A stretch of 64,000 nucleotides of DNA from Orobanche coerulescens. Taxonomy: Eukaryota > Streptophyta > Magnoliopsida > Lamiales > Orobanchaceae. Below are positions 1 to 8,999 of this stretch, piece after piece (the stretch's first letter is position 1; each line of letters begins with the position of its first letter). The stretch lies in NCBI GenBank assembly GCA_033398695.1, contig CM065815.1, positions 105,118,501-105,182,500 of the forward strand, in the 5' to 3' direction. Under the pieces are notes generated by a model. The model did no database searches. It was not told the origin of the DNA and saw nothing but the letters and a program-made list of their open reading frames with translations. The position numbers and the translations under genes are program-made.

Positions 1-955
1 CTAAAGTTAGACATGATTTCCACTTCAAATTCGGGCAGCTTAAGGACGAGTTTGCCTTCTTCTTTTCTTTGGACGTGAATTCTTCTAGGCTCGGGGTTTT
101 TATTTAGTGCACTCCAAGCAGCCTCAGTGTGAGGGTCTTCAAGAGAGTATTTGGTCGAGGCCATATAATAAACCTCTTGAGTAGGCATCGAGTTGTCTTC
201 ATAAGAGTTAGTAACAGATAATAAGGTAACAGGTTTGGAACGTGCAATAAGTTTATTTCATGAGGTGGTGCTAGTGTCACTCGTTCTTAATACTTCACTC
301 GTTTGTTCTCTCAACTTCCTAACACGTGTACGTGTGATAGGACCAGTGGGGTCCATGACGGCTCCAACCGTTCCTAACTCTCTTGGTAGCACAACCGTGG
401 TTGTATCACTTATTTTAGGGGCTGAAATTATGGACGAAAATACTCCTTGTTTTGCATGGCCTTGCATGACCAAACACCCCTTATACGTCTCCCATGCAGC
501 CCCTAGACGGGGGTCTTGAACGTCGAAGAATTCCATGCAGCCCCTAGACGGGGGTTTTGTTCAATGTGATCCTTATAATGGAGCATAGAATCGAACTTAT
601 CCGGATAGTGAAGTTGCGAGTTGAAATCTTCAATGTGTTCTCTAAATGCAGCCTCTAAACGAGGGTCCTCAATCTCAGATTTAAACATGAACAAACACTG
701 TAATTCCATGACGGGAACGTGGCCTTCGGAATTGGTGACTTGAAGTAGAGTTATAGAGCTAGAACGTAACATCATGTTATTTCGTGTACTGGTGCTAATG
801 TCGCTTATTTTCAATAGTTCATTTGTGTCTTCTCTCAATTTCTTAGCACGTGCTCAGGTGATAGGACAAGTGTGATTTACGATGGCTCCTACCGAATCTA
901 ATACTCTTGATGGTGCAACTGGGGTTGCATCACTACCCGTTTGATCTTTCAACCC
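1..955 (-). pseudogene. Duplicated retroelement polyprotein fragment
   Basis: Broken minus-strand reading frames without a complete domain. Two related modules lie about 522 bp apart (roughly 211-440 and 729-960). Each encodes a stretch like GPITRxRxxKLRE followed by a Ser/Asp/Thr-rich segment and a VTNS motif. A short motif of the form (D/N)PRLxAA(W/F) recurs about four times (near 110, 495, 535 and 645). Its DNA includes a near-identical repeat of about 23 bp at 491-513 and 532-554. GPITRxR-type strings are common near the ends of plant gypsy polyproteins, so I infer a gypsy remnant, but no catalytic motif is visible. Stops and frame changes rule out a working gene. Confidence 0.45.
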
Positions 956-1082
956 TACGCGGACTCTATTATCTCCAGATTCTCCCGTTACATCGGATCT
1001 TCCATCTCTATGGTGGGTCGGGCTTGTTTGGTCGACAGCATTATCTCTAGCGCTCTTTTTCATTCCACGATGATATATCTAT
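956..1082 (+). pseudogene. LINE reverse transcriptase fragment, left half (LINE-A)
   Basis: The frame encodes a typical post-catalytic segment of a plant L1-type reverse transcriptase, with ISRFSR, GSSISMxGR and LVDSIISSALxHSTMIY. The frame stops exactly where the copia LTR begins at 1083 and resumes at 5694. Removing the insertion together with one 5 bp target copy restores a continuous reading. LINE-A is 5'-truncated, since no endonuclease or YxDD motif lies upstream. Its left boundary with the gypsy-like debris is approximate. Confidence 0.75.
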
Positions 1083-2309
1083 TGTTGGTCCCTTTTTGTT
1101 TTAAGTATACTCGATACAGCTTGGGAAATGTTTAAGCAACAGGCTGTATGGTTTTCGAATCTGAGTGCGTAGCGGAAGTCTTTAATATAGTAAGTTGCCA
1201 TCGATACAAAGAATCCCTGGTCTATTCTCCTGTTAGCTTGGTGCGTGCAGGGTTTTGCAGTGTATACTTATATAAATTACAATTATGAAAACAGTAACGG
1301 CGAAAGGTAAATAACACAGTATTTAAGTGGTTCGAGGTAAACCCCTCTACGTCCACTGGTCCTCCACACAGGAGTAAAACGTTTATTATAAATACTGCGT
1401 ACACAACTATGTTTTTATAATCAAACCTATCCTTGTATCGTTCACACAGATAGATACAAAGACTGTCGCTTTCAACCGTTCACACAGATTGGTTAAAGCT
1501 TCCTTCTTGACTAGCTTCTTCACACACAATTCCAAAGCTTCGTCCTCTTATTCGTCCCACACAGGTCAGAATAACTTGTTGAGTTCACACAGAGCTCAGT
1601 TTTTACACAAGGTAAAAGGTAGGTAACCAGGTAAGAACAACAGTTTTGAATATGAAGTTTTTGAGCTGATGATGACTGTTCTTGATGTTGAGCACTGTAT
1701 ATCTCTTTGGTTCTTAATTTGCAGAAAGCTTCTGGAGATATGTTTTGCTCTGATGTATATAATGATAGCTTCTTCACTTGGTAACTTAAGTATATGTATA
1801 TCTGTATATATCTTCAACGCTCTTATGAGATATATATAGTCTTCTGAATATTATATCCGTTGAGATAGATCCGTTGGGCAAGATTTCATGACAACTTGAA
1901 TAGACCGGGATCCGGATATTGCTGGATTTGAAGATCTCTGACATCTTCAGTATTTAAATACTTCTTTATCAAACGGTACTTGACTTTAGTGAATACTTAA
2001 GATTCCTTTTCAAAGCGGTCTTCAGTCCTGTTCCGATGTGAATGCTGTATCCACTAGTGCTGTAGCCATATTGGAATAGTCAGGCGCTGTATGGAAGGGT
2101 GCTGTATTGAGGTTTCGAGACAGCTTCCATACTTGGCGCTTATTTAGACTTTGTTGATGTATCTTGGTAGCGCGAGAGCTTGCTGTATGCTGGCGCTATC
2201 AGAAGGTCTTCGATACAGGATTGCAACTTCAACCGGCTTTCGATACAGGGCTTGCTGTATCAAGTTTTGTTGTTTGGCAATTATCAAAACAATATTATTT
2301 ATCCCAACA
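1083..2309 (-). repeat. 3' LTR of the gag-only copia element
   Basis: It runs from TGTTGGTCCC to ATCCCAACA on the plus strand, so it has TG..CA ends. It matches 4480-5693 almost throughout with small indels (1,227 versus 1,214 bp). It contains landmarks shared with the other Sirevirus-like LTRs here, such as GCGTAGCGGAAGTCT, GTGGTTCGAGGTAAACC and CACACAGGTCAGAAT. The small differences between the two copies imply a fairly old insertion. I did not compute a percentage. Confidence 0.9.
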
Positions 2310-3055
2310 ATTTCCCCCTTTTTGATAATTTCCAAAACTTCTTTCATGATTCAAAAACTTCTTGATCATGCCAAGTTCTTGATATCAAAACCTCTTCAGG
2401 CTAAAAACAATTTCCCTCTTTTTCGATAACCACTTGTTGGCAACTTCGATACAGGGGTTGCTTAATTTTCCCAACAGTTTCCCTCTCTATTTGATAATTT
2501 CTTGAGCAGGCTTCTTGATCTTCGGTCAAATGATCTGGTCTTCAGCACTTAGTTTAAAAGAAATGTGAACTGCTCACTGGCGATTTCTAACATGATAGGA
2601 AAGTTTATTACATCTTAAACTTATGATTGGCGCGCAGGCACAATCTTACATTTGTGATCTAGTTGAGTGCAACTGAACCTATGAACTGTTCGTAGACGAG
2701 TTCTTACAGCAATACACAATAAAATAAATTTATCAATCATAATTGATGTCCTGTTGTGAATATAGTATAATGTTCTTCCTTAAGAGGTACATACAGGATT
2801 CAATTTATGTTCGGATTAACGCTGTATTCATGGGTCGTACTGTATTCCCCCTTAATTAATGCACACGTCAGCTGTAGGAAGGTTTCATGCCTTCTTTGTC
2901 CTGATCTTGTCTTGGCTTACGAGTGTACAGTTAATTAATGGCAGATACTGTATTCATGGGTCTTACAACATTCCCCCTCACTTAATGAGTAAAAGCATAA
3001 AAACTTACAGGGATTTCTGGCTGTAGCGTTTCCAATTCATGTCGACGCATGGATA
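2310..3055 (-). other. Noncoding 3' tail with polypurine tract and two PPT-like copies
   Basis: Next to the 3' LTR, positions 2310-2329 read on the minus strand as a purine tract, AAAAAGGGGGAAAT. Two further copies of the CAACA-plus-tract junction occur at about 2405-2425 and 2470-2495. The rest has no convincing ORF. Its A/T-rich sequence, including an inverted version of GCGAGCAGTTC-type sequence near 2560, resembles the tails at 28400-28550 and 38724-38900. That ties this element to the two Sirevirus-like elements. Confidence 0.7.
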
Positions 3056-4368
3056 TCAAGTAACTTTGGGTCCTGGTGTGATATTGCCTTTTGGTACCCA
3101 AATTTGCCGGGCAACAATTTGTTTGTTGTAGGGTACTTTTGGTCCATTATATCGATATCTACGTGGGGCAGGCACGTAGTCATTGTAATCATTATAATGC
3201 ACGAAAAATCGAGAATTACAGTTGTTATTCCAGTACGATTGTCGTCTCGGAAGTGGAGCCATTTTCTTTGGCCTAACATCTTGCCTTCTGGGTCTCCAGT
3301 TGGATTCCCAACGATGTTGTTGATACTGCGCGGACACCTGCTTTCTTGATGGATAACGGGGCTCCTGTATCCAGTGCCTAGGTGCGCTGTACTGAGAGTA
3401 CTGCTGTACGGGCCTTTGTTGGTTGGATCTGACCTTCTTCTGAATGATCTTGGCGTTTATGATATGCTTGTGGAGCATCTTTGAGTACGCCATATACAGA
3501 GTGGCTGTTGGTTCCACTGTCTCGAATAGTAGAGTTGCGGGGGCGGAATGGCAGCTTTTGCTGTTCGCGGTGCAACAGGTTCCTTCACAGAACTCGGAAC
3601 TTCTTTCGATACAGGGATGGATTCCTCACTCCTGACGAATACTGTACTAGATTTTTCTTTGTTGGAGAACGAGTTGTACCCTAAGCCACGTTTATCATGA
3701 GCATGTTGCCCAGTGCTTAGGATCTCTTCCATTCTTTTAGAGGATTTCTCGAAAGATTTCAAGATTGTCTCTAATTCTCCTTCACGTTTCTCGAGAGATT
3801 TTACTTTGTCTTCGAGTAGAGCCAAATCATTTGTCTTGCTTTCAAGATGAGACTTAGTCTCATTTAGATTATGAGCAAGTTGATGATTTCTCTCCATGAG
3901 TTTTTCTAAATTGACTTTGCTGTTTTCGCAATCAACTGACATATTTTCGTAATTGTTCTTCAGCAAGTCATTTTCTTCTTTCAGCTCTAAGTTAGAAATT
4001 TCAAGCTGTATGTTTTCTCCTTTCAATATCTCATGGGCCGTTTGAATGTTATTAAATTCATTCAACATGTTTTCAAAAGTATGAGATGCATTTATAGGAA
4101 TAGTTGAGGTGGAGCTTACCTCATCATCGCCGTCTTCATTTTCCTCTTTAACTTCGGCCATAGAGCACACATAGGCTCTATCTTCTAGCTCATCATCAGA
4201 CGAATCACTATCAGTGACCACCTGAAGACATTCTTCGGTCTTTGTTGATGCGAGCGGAGCTTTTGATTCTCCAATGAAGGCCTTGAGTTTGTTCTTCATC
4301 CTGTTTCTCCAGTCATCAAACTCGTTAATGTGAAACATAGATATCTTATTAGACATAAAGGTATCCAT
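3056..4368 (-). pseudogene. Gag-like protein, core domain deleted
   Basis: Translation starts at the ATG ending at 4368, about 100 bp inside the PBS, with MDTFMSNK and a motif ending DDWRNRMK. This matches the start of the plus-strand gag at 7421. The next residues already correspond to the acidic TDSDSSDDE segment, so about 245 residues of the gag core are missing compared with that relative. The remaining part has an acidic stretch (about residues 50-85) and a long Glu/Lys/Leu-rich coiled coil (about 100-220). A frameshift near 3480-3520 leads into a basic Arg/Gln/Tyr-rich tail ending near WVPKG. No CCHC zinc knuckle is visible. The tail resembles Sirevirus gag C-termini. It is unlikely to form a normal capsid. 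Confidence 0.7.
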
Positions 4369-4465
4369 ATTAGAAGATGGGAATTACAAAGACTGTTTTC
4401 GAAAATAAGTATTTTTAAGGATCTGATTCAGTTAAAAATGCGACTGATTCTTTTTAGAATCACCC

Positions 4466-4477
4466 GCTCCGATACCA
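4466..4477 (-). promoter_or_regulatory. Primer-binding site (initiator tRNA-Met type)
   Basis: The minus strand reads TGGTATCGGAGC two bases inside the 5' LTR. This is one base from the usual plant copia site TGGTATCAGAGC, which pairs with the 3' end of initiator tRNA-Met. It fixes the minus orientation of the element. Confidence 0.9.
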
Positions 4478-4479
4478 AT

Positions 4480-5693
4480 TGTTGGTCCCTTTTTGTTTTA
4501 AGTATACTCGATACAGCTTGGGAAATGTTTAAGCAACAAGCTGTATGGTTTTCGAATCTGAGTGCGTAGCGGAAGTCTTTAATATAGTAAGTTGCCGTCG
4601 ATACAAAGAATCCCTGGTCTATTCTCTGTTAGCTTGGTGCGTGTTTTTAAAGATATACTTATATAAATTACAATTATGAAAACAAGAATGGCGAAAGGTA
4701 AATAACACAAGATTTAAGTGGTTCGAGGTAAACCCTCTACGTCCACCGGTCCTCCACACAGAGTAAAGCGTTTATTATAAATCTGCGTACACAACTATGT
4801 ATTTATAATCAAACCTATCCTTGTATCGTTCACACGGATAGATACAAAGACTGCCGCTTTCAACCGTTCACACAGATTGGTTAAAGCTTCCTTCTTGACT
4901 AGCTTCTTCACACACGCCAAAGCTTCGTCCTCTTATTCGTCCCACACAGGTCAGAATAACTTGTTGAGTTCACACAGAGCTCAGTTTTTACACAAGGTAA
5001 AAGGTAGGTAACCAGGTAAGAACAGCAGTTTTGAATATGAAGTTCTTGAGATGATGATGACTGTTCTTGATGTTAAGCACTGTATATCTCTTTGGTTCTT
5101 AATTTGCAGAAAGCTTCTCGAGATATGTTTTGCTCTAATGTATATAATGATAGCTTCTTCACTTGGTAACTTCAGTATATGTATATATGTATATATCTTC
5201 AACGCTCTTATGAGATATATATAGTCTTCTGAATATTATATCCGTTGAGATAGATCCGTTGGGCAAGATTTCATGACAACTTGAATAGACCGGGATCCGG
5301 ATATTGCGGGATTTGAAGATCTCTGACAGCTTCAGTATTTAAATACTTCTTTATCAAACGGTACTTGACTTTAGTGAATACTTAAGATTCCTTTTCAAAG
5401 CGGTCTTCAGTCCTGTTCCGATGTGAATGCTGTATCCACTAGTGCTGTAGCCATATTGGAATAGTCGGTATTTGTATGGAAGGGTCAGTATTGAGGTTTC
5501 GAGACAGCTTCCATACTTGGCGCTTATTTAGACTTTGTTGATGTATCTTGGTAGCGAGAGCTTCTTTGTATCTTTGGCGCTATCAGAAGGTCTTCGATAC
5601 AGGATTGCAACTTCAACCGGCTTTCGATACAGGGCTTGCTGTATCAAGTTTTGTTGTTTGGCAATTATCAAAACAATATTATTTATCCCAACA
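4480..5693 (-). repeat. 5' LTR of the gag-only copia element
   Basis: 1,214 bp from TGTTGGTCCC to ATCCCAACA on the plus strand, near-identical to 1083-2309. Small deletions and substitutions separate it from its partner. The primer-binding site lies two bases beyond its low-coordinate end. Confidence 0.9.
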
Positions 5694-6027
5694 TCGATGG
5701 CCATTGACACTGCTCTCAAAGGTGGAGACGTCCATGCATAATTTCATATGGACGGTCGATATAGCTACTAGTGGTAAATTCAACATCTCTTGGAAGCGAG
5801 TTTGTTCTCCCAAAGAAAAGGGCGGTCTAGGGATTCTATCCATTCGGGCAGCCAATGCAGCTTATCTTTTCCGTTTCTCTTCGGACGTTCTCACATCTCC
5901 AGATCTGGGAATGCTCCTACTAAGGGACCTTTGGCTTTCTAATGGCGTGATGAGGAATTACTTCCAGAAATCATCTCTTTGGCTTTCTAATGACGCAAAT
6001 GGACTTGTTCTGGTATTAAATACCTGA
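5694..6027 (+). pseudogene. LINE reverse transcriptase fragment, right half (LINE-A)
   Basis: Continues LINE-A after the copia insertion. Its first codons give RWPLTLLSKVETSMHNFIW, followed by ISWKRVCSPKEKGGLGI and IRAANAAYLFRF. This is the conserved region after the RT core of plant L1 elements. The frame closes at about 6027 and the 3' end of the LINE is not recognisable. Confidence 0.75.
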
Positions 6028-6839
6028 CTACTCGTTACATACGTTAATATGGTGAGGTTAACGACGTTATGCCACTTACGTATGTAAATGCTCAAGAGTT
6101 AACGTACGTAAGGGCTCGGCAGAACATTCTACCCAATTCGCTGAAGTCGATAGCGTACGCTATATCAAATAGTTTGCGTACGCTATAAGGAAGCTTACGT
6201 ACGTAACACCCGTGAGTTAATGTACGTAAGAACTCGGCAAAAACTTGGCAAAACCTTATGTCCAAAATGCTGAGGACCATAACGTACGTTATTCATGCAG
6301 CAGTTCAACACTGCTGAATGCAGTTCGTTGCTCGGGAAAATATGAAGTCAAAACGTAAAACAAGGACAGAGTCTAAAAACATAAATACGAGGTATTTGCG
6401 AAGATGAATCTAGGCGCTAAAAGGAAACACCATTCCGACTAGCCCAAGATTTGGAATTCGACGATAGAAGTAAATTTTCTCAAACTCTTAGGAAATTACA
6501 AAACGGCCCAAATGTCCTAAAATGACGATACGACGTCGGATTATAAAACCGAAACTCACAACATAAATAACTCAACCATATGGACTCATGGAAATGAAGA
6601 AACAATGAAATCGAACGAGTTTTACGAGAATCGAACATACATGCGACAAAACATAACGTAAAGTGAAATTATGTAAAAACACCTCCGAACTCGTCCAAAT
6701 AGAAAAACGCCAAGAACAAAATAGATTCAGAACGTCGAAATGGTTACAAGCGAGTCGATAAAAATAGACCTGCGCCAAAAATAGAAATTGGTAAAAATAG
6801 GAAAGCGCGGATATTACAAATTCCGGCATATGTGGGATG
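6028..6839. other. Noncoding stretch with a palindrome cluster
   Basis: No coding region is supported. Between about 6035 and 6295 there are eight short near-palindromes built around GTACG, for example AACGTACGT, AGCGTACGCTA, TTACGTACGTAA and AACGTACGTT. A TATA-like CATAAATACGAGG follows near 6380. The arrangement resembles the palindrome cluster and TATA box in the gypsy LTR piece at 17500-17850, so this may be a fragment of a related LTR. From 6400 to 6839 I see nothing recognisable. Confidence 0.4.
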
Positions 6840-7290
6840 AAGAAAGTTTATAACAATGAGCTTCAGTCTGGGTAAGAAGAAGTCAGAGTTCAGACAACCT
6901 ACAACCAACCTTTATGGGTCCAAGCTAAAGTCAAGTGTACCAATCTATGTGAAAGATACAACTCGAAGAGTTTAATGAAAATCAACATAGTTATGTATGC
7001 CTTTGATTTTAATAAACAACCCTTCTGTGTGGAGACCCTATGGATGTACAGGGCGTTTCCCCTAACCACATTAAATATTTTATCTTTACTTTCTTTTTTT
7101 ACTTATGCTTACTTCATGTGGTTTTGTTATACTTACTTTGAAAAGGTTGTAAGCACCAAGCGTATAGGATAAAAATCAATTGTTGTAACTACAACAACTT
7201 AATTATAGACGTACACTATGTGAAATCCTCGAAAAAGAATACAACTTATTCACCCATATAAGTTGTTGTTTACGTATACTGTGACCAACA
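6840..7290 (+). repeat. 5' LTR remnant of S1
   Basis: The right part of a Sirevirus-like LTR ends in GTGACCAACA at 7290, directly before a PBS. It shares blocks with the 3' LTR at 28554-29741, such as TATGCCTTGATTTTAATAAAC-like sequence near 7000 and CGAAAAAGAATACAACTTATTC near 7230. It also matches the inverted LTR end at 37580. The left boundary is uncertain and the first part of the LTR is missing. Confidence 0.65.
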
Positions 7291-7292
7291 AG

Positions 7293-7304
7293 TGGTATCA
7301 AAGC
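7293..7304 (+). promoter_or_regulatory. Primer-binding site of S1
   Basis: TGGTATCAAAGC lies two bases after the LTR end, one base from the canonical initiator tRNA-Met site. It fixes the plus orientation. Confidence 0.88.
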
Positions 7305-7420
7305 GGTTGGTTCTACCAAGCGTCAATCAATTTTGATTTTTAAACCTGAGCCAGATCAAAAAATCACTCATTTTCAAAACTGCATACTTCGTTTTTAGAA
7401 ATCATCTCTTATCTCTCAGC

Positions 7421-8696
7421 ATGGACTCCTCTATGATTAATAAAGTTCCAGGGTTTTCATTAACAAATTCGATGAGTGGAGAATTAGAATGAAAGCACAT
7501 ATTGCTGTCATGCATAAACAAATGCTCTTCGTGATACAGCAAGGACCTATCAGCATAATGAGTGTCAATACTTCGGCAAGGATGGAAGAACAAACCTATA
7601 TGAAGATGCTGAAAATACCACGAGATCAATGGACAACTGATGACATGAAGCGAGCAAACCTGGAGAACATCACCAAGAATGCACTATTTGTCAGTCATGA
7701 CAAAAGAACATTCTCCTTGGTAAAAAGTTGTAAGATAGCAAAGCTATCTGGAATAAACTCAGGATGATATGGTGAGCTCTCGAAAAAAAAAATCTAAACT
7801 TAACCAAGAATTAGAGTATTTGGAAATGAGATCTTCAGAAGCTCTTAAGGATTGAGACCTCAGATTCACTAGCATTGTTAGGGAACTTGAATCACTTGGC
7901 GAAGAGTACTCCCAAAAGGAAAAAAACTCAAAATATTTTGATCTCTCCATGCTCGATGGGACATTAAGACCCCAGCTATGCGTGTCTTGTAATCTTAAAG
8001 ATACATCTATATTTGATCTCTTTTCTAACCTGAAGGATTTCGAATATGATATAGACATGATAGAAAAGGCAGAGGAATCACTCGCCAACACTACAACAGT
8101 GGTGGTTTTATTTCACAAGAAGCACAGCTCTACTCTGTGTACATTCAAAGTTACAGGAGATGATGATGACGTGCTGTCATATGATGAGATGGCACTTCTC
8201 ATGCAACAATTTTGGAAATACATTAAGAGTATAGATAAGTAAGCTGAAGGAACTGATTGTGGAACCCGAAGCAACACATATAGCAAGCGAGATGGAGGAA
8301 TGTCTATAAATTGTAACTGACAGCGACTCCTCCGATGATGAAATTGAAGACAAGGCTTATATATGTATGATGGCCAGAGAGGAAGAAGATGACGGCAGTG
8401 ATAATGAGGTACGCTCAACCTCTTCTAATGTTAATCATCCTGCAAGTACATCTCATACCTTCGAGAAAATGATGAATAAGTTTGAAACCATTCAAAAAGC
8501 CCATGAGAACTTAAAAATGAAAAAAAAAAACTATAGCTCTCACTTTCTAACTTAGAGATGAAAGATGAAAATGACTTGCTAAAATAAAATTTTAATACAT
8601 GTTTTTAGATTCTGAAAATAGCAAGATGAGACATGAAAAACCGTGGAGAGCAATCATTAGGCCAGAGCTGAATTGAATGAGGTAAAATCTCATTCA
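7421..8696 (+). pseudogene. S1 gag, N-terminal portion
   Basis: The ATG at 7421 opens MDSSMINKVPGF, with a frameshift near 7465 into a frame containing FDEWRIRMK. The region that follows covers the gag core, about 270 residues, broken by frame changes around 7767 and 7850. It then shows VTDSDSSDDEIEDKAY, after a TAA stop at 8307-8309, and a coiled-coil start near 8450. A 12-base A run near 8520 adds another frameshift. Homology to the gag at 3056-4368 is clear at both ends, but only this copy keeps the core. It breaks off at about 8696 where LINE-B begins. Confidence 0.7.
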
Positions 8697-8999
8697 TTTA
8701 TACTGTTAATGTCCTGGGTAAGGAACCCTTGGGTATCACCTCTGCTGTTATTGTTCTTACAGCTAAAGGCCCAACTAAGGAGTCCTTGGTTTTGTCTTTA
8801 AATGGAAACTCATCGAACAAGAGGAAGCAAAACTTGGGAACTATTTGGCGGCTCAATTTGAAGAGATCCATAACTCCTCTATTTGCATGGATAATGAGGT
8901 AAAAGGTTTCGGCTTGAAGAAATACCTCCTTGGCTGCTCGATTTCGGCTGCTCGATATAATTGACTCGTTTGTTAGTTAAACCGAATTGATTATGCACT

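Larger units (their letters stand above)
1083..5693 (-). mobile_element. Gag-only Ty1/copia derivative with two LTRs (TR-GAG-like)
   Basis: A complete but non-autonomous LTR retrotransposon of about 4.6 kb. Reading on the minus strand, it has a 5' LTR (4480-5693), a primer-binding site, a gag-like gene, a noncoding tail with a polypurine tract, and a 3' LTR (1083-2309). No protease, integrase, RT or RNase H is present between the gag end and the tract. Flanking pentamers are TCTAT (1078-1082) and TCGAT (5694-5698), a target duplication with one change. The gag and the 3' tail resemble the Sirevirus-like elements elsewhere in the window, so it probably derives from that lineage and depended on a relative for enzymes. 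Two-LTR, gag-only plant elements have been described as TR-GAGs. Confidence 0.85.

Noticed and set aside
5548..6027. 159-codon plus-strand frame as a single gene
   Set aside because: Its first third is copia LTR and the rest is LINE-A. The fusion is created by the insertion.
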